From positions 6,572,869 through 6,636,868 of the forward strand of contig NW_024726235.1 in NCBI RefSeq assembly GCF_018991925.1: a stretch of DNA of 64,000 bases. Direction: 5' to 3'. Position 1 is the first letter of the stretch; each line of letters begins with the position of its first letter. The position numbers and the translations under genes are program-made. Shown here one piece after another: positions 36,651 through 47,649 of this stretch. The notes beneath the pieces were generated by a model. That model saw only the letters and a program-made list of their open reading frames with translations. It was not told where the DNA came from and did not search any database. The stretch comes from Homarus americanus (Eukaryota > Arthropoda > Malacostraca > Decapoda > Nephropidae).

Positions 36651-36986
36651 ACCTGAGAGTTTTCTGCTTTTCACTCTTTATCTCTTATCTCCTCTTCCTC
36701 TCACTTATTTCCTTCATCTTTCCTTTTCTTTCTCCCTCTCTTTTTAATCTCTCTTTCTCATCCTTTCCTTTGGTTTCTGTCTCTTGTCCCCTCTCCTCTT
36801 TCTACCCTCTCCTTCTCTCATCTCACCTTCCTTTGCTTTCTCTCTCTTGCCTCCTCTCTCCTCATCTTCTCTTCGTATCCTATCTCCTCTGACATTTGTT
36901 TAACTTACCACCTTTCTCTTTTCTCCTCATCTATCTCCTGTTATCCTCATTGACTTTTTCTCTATTTCATCACCTCTCTCTCGTGT
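36650..36986. repeat. Pyrimidine-rich tract (TCTC/CTTT)
   Basis: About 330 bases almost wholly C/T on the plus strand. They end just before a possible short exon at 36987-37034. Confidence 0.75.
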
Positions 36987-37034
36987 ATGGCAACAGTTGT
37001 GCGTTGCTGTGGCGCCGCGTCCTTCAGGTTGGCG
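36987..37034 (+). CDS. Tentative short first coding exon (16 codons)
   Basis: ATG-initiated MATVVRCCGAASFRLA ends at a good donor, GGCG|gtaagt. The same donor could instead close an internal exon starting after 'caacag' at 36996. No downstream partner exon was found, so this may be chance. Confidence 0.15.
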
Positions 37035-37097
37035 GTAAGTTTATAGCGTGTATGTTGAAAATATAGACACGGGTGCTGTGCTAATATGACCTGATCC

Positions 37098-37121
37098 CCT
37101 CTCTCTCTCTCTCTCTCTCTC
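37098..37121. repeat. (CT)n microsatellite
   Basis: About 24 bases of CT, just left of the fold-back pair. Confidence 0.9.
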
Positions 37122-37139
37122 GTTCTAATAATAGCAAGA

Positions 37140-37451
37140 GGTCACTTTAAGGGTTCAAAGTCGTCACGACACTATTTCCGGAGCTTATGTATGTACATGA
37201 GGCGTAAACAGTGTGTCCGTGGGACCCAAAAACACAAGTGTGATTTGAACCTTTAAGGTGACCCCTGGTGCAAAAACTCTCACTTGGGGTCAACCCGTGT
37301 TTATTCTTGTACATTGCTTATGGGGTCGCTTTAAAGGTTCACAGTTAACACTAGTGATGTTGGGTCCCACAGTCTCACTATTAGCGCCTCCTGTACATAC
37401 AGTACACAGGCTCCGGAAATATTGTGCCCACTTTGAATCCGTGATGTGACC
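37140..37451. mobile_element. Two copies of a ~126-bp terminal-inverted-repeat element, head to head
   Basis: Arms 37140-37265 and 37322-37451 are inverse to each other; shared blocks are 'aggttca', 'gggtccca', 'gcgcctc/gcctcatgtacata' and 'gctccggaaata'. Each arm is itself bounded by inverted copies of GGTCACTTTAAGGGTTC. So the structure reads as a small TIR element present twice in opposite orientations, separated by 56 bases. No coding capacity is seen. Confidence 0.65.
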
Positions 37452-37454
37452 CCT

Positions 37455-39110
37455 TAACTTATAAGGTGTTTGAACTTTGAATACATTAAAGAATATTATT
37501 AAGGATGAAATTTATTTTGTTGAAACAGTAATTTATCGGGGTCATAACATACAACAAAAATGTTTCATAGAATATTCTTTATTTCAAATAAAACATCAAT
37601 AAATCATGGGTTGACAAATAAAATACATCTGTTGCTATATAGTTTGAGAAGTTCTCTATGCGATATGGATTATATAAGATCATTCATCATATCTGAAATA
37701 TCTGGAAAGAATATGTCAATGTTTTGTGTTTATAAATGCAAGAACATAATCTAAATATACAGTATATACGGAAAGACTCTAATAGAACGATGGCTGATAT
37801 TCATCGGACGGCTTTCGAAGTACTTTCCTGTACATGAAATACTGTACACGGCAAACCTCATTAAATGTTCATGAAAACACGGTCAAACATTTTACGTATA
37901 TCTGAATTATAAGGTAAACCTGTTGGATTTGTCTGAGATATACTTTTTCGTGAGATAGAGAAATATGCCGAAAAAATAACTAATCTGGCTGAAATGAAAA
38001 AGGAATCACTTTTGTAATATATAACGTAATATGGTTTGAATTGTATGGAAGTCAACATAATAGATGTCTGAAATATTACGTGTGGCATTACGACAAAACC
38101 TTCCACTGATATATACGAATAGAATAAACGGAAATCTGTAACAAAAAGTGAACCTGACAAACTATTCCTGAAACAAGGGATAAACTTAAACTGTTCTTGC
38201 AAGTTATCGTTATTGAGGTTAATGGAAAATAATTAATTATCCAAACTTAAGATGGTTCCTAAGACAGCTGAATCCTGCTCCAAACTAATTAACATACTGT
38301 ATACAAATAAATCGATTTTTTTTCTGCGGTTGTGAGTTAACTATTTCCAGTGAACCAATGTTTCCTTTATAACATGGAAGCAATAAGCGTGTATGTTCTC
38401 AAGAGTACAGTACAGTACAGTACAGAACAATAGTCTAAAACGAAAGAAATGCATTGAATTCATTTACTTTCGATTAATGGGTTTAATTTCTAACTTTACT
38501 GCACTTTCAGACACTTCCAAAAATTTATAACACTTAGACTGTCTCTGAACTTTACGTATTCTGGAATGTTTTCCAGCTGCAAATGGCCTTGATTAGTCAT
38601 GCAGTTTTCTCACTCAAAACTCGTTTCAAACATTTCATTTATATAGACTGCTCCAAACTGCAGTTTTTATCAACAACTTTAAGCAAGTGAAACTCAAGAC
38701 GTAAATAATATGACCGTCACCAAAACTTGTCTCGAATTCAAGTTCTTTTGGCGAATAACATTTAAGCTTTCAAGTCACGCAGCGACACTCAGATATACAA
38801 ACAAACTCACAGGAACAAGGGGCAAAAGCTAAATATGGTTTCTAGAATATAGAGTAGCCTCATAAAGCACACAAATGGTTGAAGAATCTGGTTTCAGCGA
38901 AAAGCAAGGGGTGTTTAGAGCCTGAGTGATGCATCAGATTCAGACAAAGACAAGCACACTATCACAGTTCCCCCTTTGCTTACGTTTTCTACGATCTGAT
39001 AGAGAGTGTTTCAACTAGTTAACACAAGCTAGGATGTGTATGTATGTACAATGATAAGTGGGCTCACGTGTCTGCGCTCTCACAATTACTAAAGCAGCTC
39101 AGCACACAAC
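37455..39110. other. AT-rich intergenic stretch, no gene recognised
   Basis: No exon chain, conserved protein or large repeat on either strand. A short run of 'acagt' repeats lies near 38405-38425. Confidence 0.5.
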
Positions 39111-39115
39111 AGGTG

Positions 39116-39270
<155 letters not shown>

Positions 39271-39628
39271 AACTTTTTTTTTCAATTTTCACTGGAGCAA
39301 TGCTTGTGGTCAGTTACACATGCCAAAAAAATCGCGAGTTGTGGTGGTGGTGATCTTGGTAGGACCTGTGACCAAGTCCTCCTCTGGCCTCCATCATGTC
39401 CGCTGTCTGCCTGGCTACATGTCACCCACATGGTGAGACTTGGGTGTCAGTAGTTATTACAGGAGCCAGGCTGTATAAAATGTGCGTGCAGGCTTGTTAT
39501 ATCTTCTACACATTGTATAGATACTATGTAGTATATTATGCGAAGAGTGAATGCATGAGAGTTTACGTTGTGAGAGAGCCTTGTGCACCTGACAATTATT
39601 AATAGGTAAGGTGAAGAAAATCTAGTGT

Positions 39629-39833
39629 TTAGTTATGGGGGGTGAGGATGATAGGATCTGGGGTGACTACCCGACCCATGAACAACACACTGCTGCCGAT
39701 GTAGTCCCACAGGAAGAAGATGAATGGGTGGTCCACCTCGAAGTATTTGTCCCCGAAGGTGCCCACCTGGTCCCCTCCAGAAGCCAGGGCGGGGGACCAG
39801 TCCTCCCCGTCTTCCACCACCTCACACACGGCC
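39629..39833 (-). CDS. Serpin exon 6 (reactive-centre loop and C-terminus)
   Basis: Acceptor tgtcaacag|GGCCGT; stop TAA at 39629-39631. It encodes residues 367(split)-434: AVCEVVEDGEDWSPALASGG, then KYFEVDHPFIFFLWDYIGSS and VLFMGRVVTP. Confidence 0.9.
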
Positions 39834-40925
39834 CTGTTGACACAAGGTTCAGTAATTAGTCAGGGCTATCCTGCCCCACCCTATACAAGCCCTGCCACAC
39901 GGACCGCTAACATGGAAAAGTAATATAAAACCTTGGGTATCACCTACATAATTGCTGGTAATTTTTTCCATCAAATATGTAAAGTAAAGGGTTGTTGGGT
40001 TAGTGGGGTGACTGAACATGATTTCTGTGATTCAGACTTAGAAGAAGAAATATGTGCATCATTTATAAAAGAAGGTAGTACAGTAAGAAGCTTCTCAAGT
40101 ATTCTTACTACGAGAATTAAAATTGGACTCTGGCAATGTATGGGCAACAATCATTTGTGAAGAACTTTAATACTAGATCATTCTTCGGGGTGAAAAATCT
40201 ATATTGTTTACATTAAAGGATGTGTATAGATACATGTTAAAATTATGTAAAACAGGTAGAAAAACATCTCTGCGTAATGAATTTGTGTTTTTTCTGTCAC
40301 TAAAATTTGCGTAGTGCAACAGTTGGTCTTTTCTGACAAGTATATAAACAGACCTAAACAGTTTGATGATTAACTGCAGCTTTCAGTTAACGAGGCACAG
40401 TCATGTTCAGAGACATGTCAGATGATTGCCGGAGAATAATAAGGTGTGGAATGCTGATGCCAAATCGCTAGTCACGGATGAGTAAATTTTTGCGTGTACA
40501 AGTAAGTGAATCAGTATTCATAAATGACACATTAAAGTTTAATCAAGTTAACGAATTCACAACTTAATGATTCACCTGTGTAGGACATCGTGTAAAAGGA
40601 GGCTGGGATGGGTGTCCAGAGTGGTAGGGAAGATGGATGTCAAGCCCAAAGACACGAGAGCGTCCTGCAGCGGTGGCACCACGTCCACACGGAATCTGGG
40701 CACCCTCAAGTTGACTCGCTCGTCCTGTGGAACAGAATTCAGTACTAACACAGGACAGAGGTGAATTGCGGTATTCACGAAATCTCGACATAAATCTGTA
40801 AATATTAGTGTTGGGGGATCAGGGGCAAACAAATAAGGGAAACCGAATTAAAGAATAGTTGATGTATTTCATTCTTAAGACAAAATATGCTATACACGTG
40901 ATATGTAACAAATGTTCAAATTATA

Positions 40926-40965
<40 letters not shown>

Positions 40966-43900
40966 ATTGTAATAAATAAAATAAATGATAATGACAGGAA
41001 TACAACATAAATTATGGCAGCTCAGCGAATGCAGCAATGAAAGGTTTACCTCAACTTTCATTGCGAGATCCATTTTTAGCTCGACTCAGCATATTGTGTT
41101 GTGCAGTTATGGAAACAGTTCCAAGGTAAACACAACCCGGCATAAATCAAATAGTGCTGTTTATTCTGGTAGACGGTACAGCTGAAGCAGTTGAATATTT
41201 CCCAAAGTTTCTGGAGTACACTGTAACGAGATTTGCTAATAACTTTATATTACCTTCAAAGTAGAAAAGAGGGCCTTGATGTTGTCTGAGGTGATGTTAC
41301 GCTCTAGGCTGGCGAGGCCGTGGTCAGGGTGGTCAGGTAGCAAGATGAACATAGACAACCGCCTGGCCACGAAGGGCAGCTCCAGAATGCGCACCTCCAG
41401 GTCAGCCGAGTATCCCAATGGTAACTCCAGGCGTCCCACCATCATAGGGATCTCAAACCTGATACAGGATGGTGTGACTCAAATTCTAATGGAATGTTGA
41501 AAACTTTGTTTACTTATCTATTTATTTTATTTTAATATTTCGATATGTAACGAGGTCGTCAGGTCCACGTTACACGACTACTTTCTGAAATATTGATTGG
41601 TGATGTCCACACTCCAAGGTAACATGGTAGACATATGTATTATGTTAGGCATTAATATTGTTTCTAAAAATCATTTTGAGTACGGAGCACGATAAAACTA
41701 CTGTACGTGTCAAAGCCAGTTTTTAGGTTGTCCTGTCGACTACACAAGTTTTTGTACTTCCATTTTTCAACAGATGTACAATTTTTATTCTAATGATAAG
41801 CCTATGCAGACACGGACACTGCAATTTCACTCATTCACGCTGAATTGAATCCAAACATATGTTCTTGGTAATAATACTAAGCTCTGTTTTTATAATTTGT
41901 AAATGTTCCCAACATCCCTTGTTAGATGATAGGCTCTCACCGACAACAACAATGAAAGTCTACGAAAATTATTAGTAAATTAAACAGAAGAGTTTGAAAT
42001 ATCAAGATTTATCAAGCTAATGTGAGAGAAAATTATTGTCAGGATGAATTTGTTTTTTATTAGAAATTGAGTTTCCTATTACTGGAGTGTTCCGAGAACT
42101 CAAGTTTGAGGGCTTCTAGGTATCAGGCTAGCTAACATGTTGCCAGAGGAAAGGTGATGACTGATGGGCCTGTGACTGTCGTGCGGTCACATGTAGCTGG
42201 TGAACTTACATTGCCTAAGCGAGTGTTGTGGTACATGTAATTGGCCTATCGTCTATCCTTTGTCCGTATACGTCTCTGTTATGTAACTTTGACAGTCATA
42301 CTTACTGAAAGAAAATGTACGTTTCTGACGTATCTTATGAACTGGACTCGCAGCGTACGTGATAGATTTCACTAGTCTAATAGTCGAAAGTGATGGTGGT
42401 GTTGATAGGTACAGCAAAGCAGACTCCGGAATATTAAGGAGGGTCGGTAATATATAACTAGAAAGAATATGATATTATAGCACACTAAATGATCACTGCC
42501 AGACTCAGAGAACATAGTGGAGTTCTTCCTGCCATCTTCATTTTTGTCCGATTTCACTGCATATCAATGAAAAAAGCTACCGTATATAACCTTCAAAACT
42601 GGTGGTTAGGTTTAGATAAATTTAGGTTCATGTTATGCTACGTGCGCGGAAAAGTGGGGTTATTGACCAAGATGACAGAAAAAGCATTGACGGAGCCCTG
42701 TGTTGGAACTCCGTCCATGTAGCTGCATTTATTATTAATTGACTATCAAAGCAGTGTGTATTATAAAGTGTGAATACGATAATTCTCTCCCTTGGTTCTA
42801 AATGTGGGAAATATTAAAATATGATAAAAAATTACTTATTATCTTACCTTTCCTCGGAGGTGATAAAGAAGAGACCCTTGTCAAAGGTGAGGTTACGGTC
42901 AAACTTGTGAAGCCATCGGCCAGAAAAGTAAACTACCACGAGGGCCAAAGCGTCCATCTGAGCAGTGGGGGCTTCAGCCAGAGGCGCCCCCACCAGGTCA
43001 TCAGTCTCCCGCGCCACCCACCTGTACCACGTACACAAATTGATATTACCAATGCCAAAATGATACATTAAGTTGGTGAATTTAAACTTCTTGTGAAAAC
43101 TAAACCCATATATAATTTCAATACCTTGATTCTTTTACATATTAGTTCAGGGTTCAAATATAGTATGCCACTGATTTTTAGTTCCGCGTGCACACCATAA
43201 ACGTCTATATTAATTTATACACACACAGGTTTAAAAAAAGTATTTCGCCAACTCTGAACATTCAAATGACTCCTTATGACTTACAGTATATCGTGAATTA
43301 AACAACGTATTGGAAGAATAAGACGCCTAGTGCTGCTGTCACCCCCTGAGTTCCACCCCTCCCTGCCACTCACTGGTTAATGCCTCTCAGGACCTCTGTG
43401 CCGTTGTTATGGAAATCGACCTCCCGAGTCTTCCCAGCGGGATAGAGGCCAGAGGTGGACTGGGCCGAGGAGGAGCCCTGCTGCACGAAGAGGGTATAGG
43501 CGAGGCGCAAGTCCTTGTCGTAGTAGGCGTCGGCTAAGTTATCTATCATGGCTGTGTGACCTTCCTCGATTTCCCCGGTGGTCATGTTGGAATACCGTAG
43601 AACCTGGTGAGGGAAGTAGGAGATGAAGGATTGATTAAGGATGAATAGGATGAGGGGTGTGGGCACCGCAAGGCCCGGTGAAGGATGTAATTGGTCGGGA
43701 ACTGGAGATGGATACATAAAGTGAAAAATGATGATGCATGTATATGTTGAAAAACCAGTATTAATGGTGAGTTTACATTCACCCAGTTATTCACAATGCA
43801 TTTTTACACTCCTCTTCCTCACAGCCTGTAAACCACTAAAAAAAATCTTATTCACTTTTAGTGTTAAATCAAACTTTTTATTTTCAACATTTTACGTTCC

Positions 43901-44438
43901 TGTAGCTAAACTATCCAAGGGTACTGTATAGTGGGTAATTTTTTCCTAACACATTTAAAATCGTATAGACCTCACTATACATTCACCAATTTATTCCAAT
44001 ATCTTAACTTCATTTAACAGCAATCAAAAACATTCTGGCAGGTACAGACACTGCGCAGGGGGAACAAACACGTCAGAGAGAGAGAGAAAAAAATACCTGT
44101 CTGATCTGTTGCGTGACATCAGCGTCTGAGATGTGGAGGAGCGGGGACAGTGCGGCCGCCACACCCACGGGGCTGAAGAGCACATTGGCGTTGGGGTGGC
44201 TGGACTTGTTGACTAAGGCGCCGTACAGGTCTAGAGTGAACTGGAAATGTGCTTGCGAGAATCTCTGCCCACTACTGCCGGTGGTGGTTGGGTCTGGCCC
44301 AGCCGCCCTGTCTGGCCTGGGGGAGGTGGTGGGTATTGGGAGGGTTGGTGAGGCGTATTTGGAGGGTGAGGGGATGGCCCGGATGGCAGGCGAGGCTAGG
44401 AGCGTCACCACCATGCCACACACTATCCTCACGCTCAT
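39629..44438 (-). CDS. Secreted serpin-family protein, six coding exons, atypical reactive-centre loop
   Basis: Six exons joined in phase give 434 residues. A signal peptide (MSVRIVCGMVVTLLASPAIR, cut near residue 21) and a Pro/Ser/Thr-rich leader precede the serpin fold. Fold landmarks: HFQFTLDLYGALV, NANVLFSPVGVAAALSPLL, DNLADAYYDKDLRL, INQWVARETDDLV, VVVYFSGRWLHKFDRNLTF, FEIPMMVGRLELPLGY, VRILELPF, LSMFILLPDH, VNLRVPRFRV, LQDALVSLGLTSIFP, LLHDVLHRAVCEVVEDGE and DHPFIFFLWDYIGSSVLFMG. Inhibitory serpins carry small residues at hinge P12-P9. Here the hinge reads G376-E-D-W-S-P-A-L-A, with Trp at P12 and Pro at P10, so strand insertion and protease inhibition are doubtful. The usual N-A pair before YF in strand 3A is also replaced. 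Subfamily unknown; an alternative last exon was sought but not seen. Confidence 0.9.
40576..40724 (-). CDS. Serpin exon 5
   Basis: Acceptor gttccacag|GACGAG and donor CACAG|gtgaat; 149 bases. It encodes DERVNLRVPRFRVDVVPPLQ and LVSLGLTSIFP to LLHDVLH. Confidence 0.92.
40928..40963. repeat. (TA)n microsatellite in serpin intron 4
   Basis: About 36 bases of TA. Confidence 0.95.
41254..41458 (-). CDS. Serpin exon 4
   Basis: Acceptor tgtatcag|GTTTGA and donor AAG|gtaata; 205 bases. It encodes FEIPMMVGRLELPLGYSADL, VRILELPFVARRLSMFILLP and the following helix. Confidence 0.93.
42848..43021 (-). CDS. Serpin exon 3
   Basis: Acceptor tggtacag|GTGGGT and donor GAAAG|gtaaga; 174 bases. It encodes WVARETDDLVGAPLAEAPTA, VVVYFSGRWLHKFDRNLTF and FFITSEER. 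Confidence 0.92.
43374..43603 (-). CDS. Serpin exon 2
   Basis: Acceptor cctcaccag|GTTCTA and donor AACCA|gtgagt; 230 bases. It encodes VLRYSNMTTGEIEEGHTAMI, DLRLAYTLFVQQG, a short Ser/Gly insert, EVDFHNNGTEVLRGIN. Confidence 0.9.
44097..44438 (-). CDS. Serpin exon 1 (start, signal peptide)
   Basis: ATG at 44436-44438 and donor CAG|gtattt; 114 codons. The exon itself probably begins at 44487 after a tgtcttacag acceptor, leaving about 49 bases of 5' UTR and implying an upstream untranslated exon. It encodes the signal peptide, a disordered leader rich in Pro/Thr/Ser and the first serpin helix to ISDADVTQQIRQ. Confidence 0.88.
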
Positions 44439-44644
44439 TGTCGGGCCCCTGCCAGCGCCGCCGCCTCCAAACACTGCTTGCCCACCCCTGTAAGACATGC
44501 AGCACCCACATTCATTACTTACAAACACTAATAACAATATTAAATTTACATATACTGTACAGTACTTGTAATAATGTAGGCATAATACAGTATTTATATC
44601 AACAGCAACAATAGTATATAAACAAAAATAATAATAACGAGAAA

Positions 44645-45005
44645 ATCTGGCAGTTGAAAGTCTGGCACTGTTGAGGAAGTACGCCGCTTCTGAAAGATTT
44701 CGCAGGAAAAGTTTGGCACTGAGCAATATCTGTCGCAAGAGAAGTCTCGCTAGGAAAACTGTCACTGGAGTTTTTCACCGTGGAGTAAATCTGAACTGTA
44801 GAGAGTGTCACTATAAAGTGTCATTGTTGAAAAAGTCTATCACTGTAGAGAAATTTTGTCACAGTAAAGTCATTGTAGAAAGTCTGTCACCGTAAAGAAA
44901 GTTTCGCCACAAAAAAGTTTCACCATTAAGAAAGTCTGTGTGCAATAAAAGCATCACTGCAGAAAAAGTATGTTACCGAAAATAAAGTCTTTATTGCAAT
45001 ACAAG
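44645..45005. repeat. Degenerate short tandem repeat upstream of the serpin
   Basis: Words of the type 'agaaagtctgtcactgtaga' recur every 18-25 bases with many changes (tctggcactgt, tgtcactgga, gtgtcactataaagtg, tatcactgtagag, tgtcaccgtaaag, ttcaccattaag, catcactgcag). This is an old, drifted array in the serpin 5' flank. Confidence 0.6.
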
Positions 45006-47645
45006 TTCTGCGCTAAAGAAAAATAAATAAATAATGAGGTAAATTTACGAGATTCAATTTTACATAAAGAAAATTAAAAAAAAAATACATGGCATATAAA
45101 TGTAAGTACTGTGGGGTCCATCAAAATTTGAAAGAAAATAATGAGTTCATGGATTCAGGAAGACAAATAGCTGTATAATTTGTTCATAGAGGTCTGAAGG
45201 TAATACGATGCAATATAAGTTCATTGGCTCAGACTTGAAGACTACCATAAACTGTTGATAATTTACATTTAGAAACTCAGGAAGAACAACATACCCTGTA
45301 CTGTATATCTCTCCCCTAAGGAAAACAAACATATCACTTTAAAATAGTTCATAATCTGGAGGGTGTTGGCGTCACCTCTTGCTTCGGTTAATCGCTCTCC
45401 ACAATAAAAGTGTTAACCGTATTTTTTTAGCAAGACTTATCCAGGAACCTTGTAACATAGATTATTTACTTACTAGTGTGTATGAATATTATATTAATTA
45501 AGGAGAATTTGCTTGTTTCTTTATTTATTTAACAAGTGCTTACCTCTGTTCTCGTCCAGCTATTACTGGGAATTCCTTGTTACTATTAGTTAAGGGAAAT
45601 TTAAAGAGAAATCTACGTTTCTTAATTTGTTCAAACAAAAGAAGTGATACTCGAATGAGGTTGTATGTCTTAACCCTATTTCTAACTAAATATATCGTGG
45701 GAAGCTTCACTTTATACCCACCTGATTACCCTCTCATGCACCGCTGCCGTCTTCCAACACTAGACACCCGACCAAGACACACCACACGCTAAGCTAAACT
45801 GACTCTACATAGTAGCATTATCTTGTAGCTGTATGGAGTATATTCGGAGTGTCCAATAAAAATCTCTCAAAGATTTTTTAGGTACTTTTTCACAGATGGG
45901 CGGAGCTATCTCCGTGGCACTGGTGTAGGGCACCTGTGGCCCTTGAGGGCGGGATGACGAATGGTTGACGAATTGGCAGTTATTCCCAGCTGACAGGTTA
46001 ATCACAGAGATATTATTAAGTTCCCTCTCTTCCCCTGTTGTTGTAGCGGCTGGCTATCGTGGGCGTCCCTTTTATTATAGCCTTTCAATGAAATCCCATT
46101 CTTTTACACAAATCGGTACAGAGGTGGCAGTGTCTGTAATGCCCAAGGCCATTCAGCCATGCTGTTTCTCCTGGCCTTCTTCGAGAAGTATTTACGATAA
46201 TGGGCTCTACCGATGTGCGAATACTTAAGGCCTCGAATTATTTGACGGAATCGTTTGGAAGGAAAGAATACAAATCTGTGATAACAAGGAAAAAACGAAT
46301 GCGAGCTTAAGAAAAGCATATTTAAATAAACGGTCCAAAGCGTACTGTAGTAATTCATTTGTTTATCGCAAAAGAGACAGCGAGGACAACTTATCTTTGA
46401 GTTGATCCAGGGTTACTTTTGACTGGTTATATGTCGTCTACTGTCGATAATAGCACCCACTAAAAATAACACTGTGAGTTTTTCCTTCCTTTATGTCAAT
46501 ATTGTGACCTCTACGTAATAAAAAATATATTTCAGCCAGTACTGTACTGTATGTTCCATAAGTGACAGCACTACAGCATCTTTATCATGTGACCATGAAA
46601 CGTACGTGTTTCTTAACGTGTTTAAAATCCCTAAGTTGACATTGTTGAGGTGGTAATATTTGTGTCAGTATGGTACTGAGGCGATGTTTAATGTTTTATA
46701 CATTGATCAGTAAACATGAGGTGAATCTTTTCGTTACACTGTATAACGTAATGTTCTGTTGTTACTCGATTTGTGTTGTGGTGTAGTGATGTTCCGTGGT
46801 TGTTTCTCTCATCTTTCGTTACTCCAGGATTATGCCGTTTTCAAAACAAAGTATCACAATGTGTGTGTGATGGGGGGGGGGGGGATGTAGGGATGTAAGA
46901 CATTGAAATAGGTGTACCAAAATACAGAATAAAAACGCAGTAAGACTCACAATAATGTCCATGGAGTCCCCCAGACGTCTTGTGGGGGATAAAGTGAGAG
47001 CGGTCATGGAGGCTGGAGTGGGAAGGTCATCTTACCTCACAAATGCCTCCATCAATCCATCCAATTGTTTTGTTCTACGCATACCTGCCCTCGCGTGCCA
47101 GGGAGCCTCCACATTCCATTTATATTTTGCCATGAAACAAAGCGTTTTGTCCTGGCAGGTATGCGGCTCATTTGTGCTCATTAGAATGTGAAGATGATAT
47201 GTTGTGGCAGCGGGGGGGTTGGCATAAATCTGTCATAAACATGTTTAGCATGTTAATAGTGAATAAGGTGGCCACGGGGTGGGTGCCTGGCGCTCTTGCT
47301 CGTACGAGGTGTTGTGGAGGTATGACCAACATTCCTTCTTATACTCAGGGTCGAGTTCAGTTTGTCTAGTGTACAGTATATACACGATAAATCAGTAAGG
47401 CTACGTGGCAGTTTCTTATTCAATAGTCATCTGAGACATAGACATGCTGTCTCTGGTCGCTTAACTAGTGGGACTTTCAAATAATTGTCGATTAATTGTT
47501 CTCGGCCCTTGGCTCAGATTCATAAAGTTTTGTCAAATGTTCCCAAGTTGTTGTTTTAGGATAGAAAACAACACTAAGGGACATAATATATAAAACCCAA
47601 ATTACGCTGAGGCTATAATGTCTTGATTAGATTTTTACCTCATAA
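45006..47645. other. No gene recognised
   Basis: Scattered short frames without recognisable motifs. A poly-G run of 13 lies near 46872-46884. An untranslated serpin exon may lie here but could not be placed. Confidence 0.45.
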
Positions 47646-47649
47646 CTGA

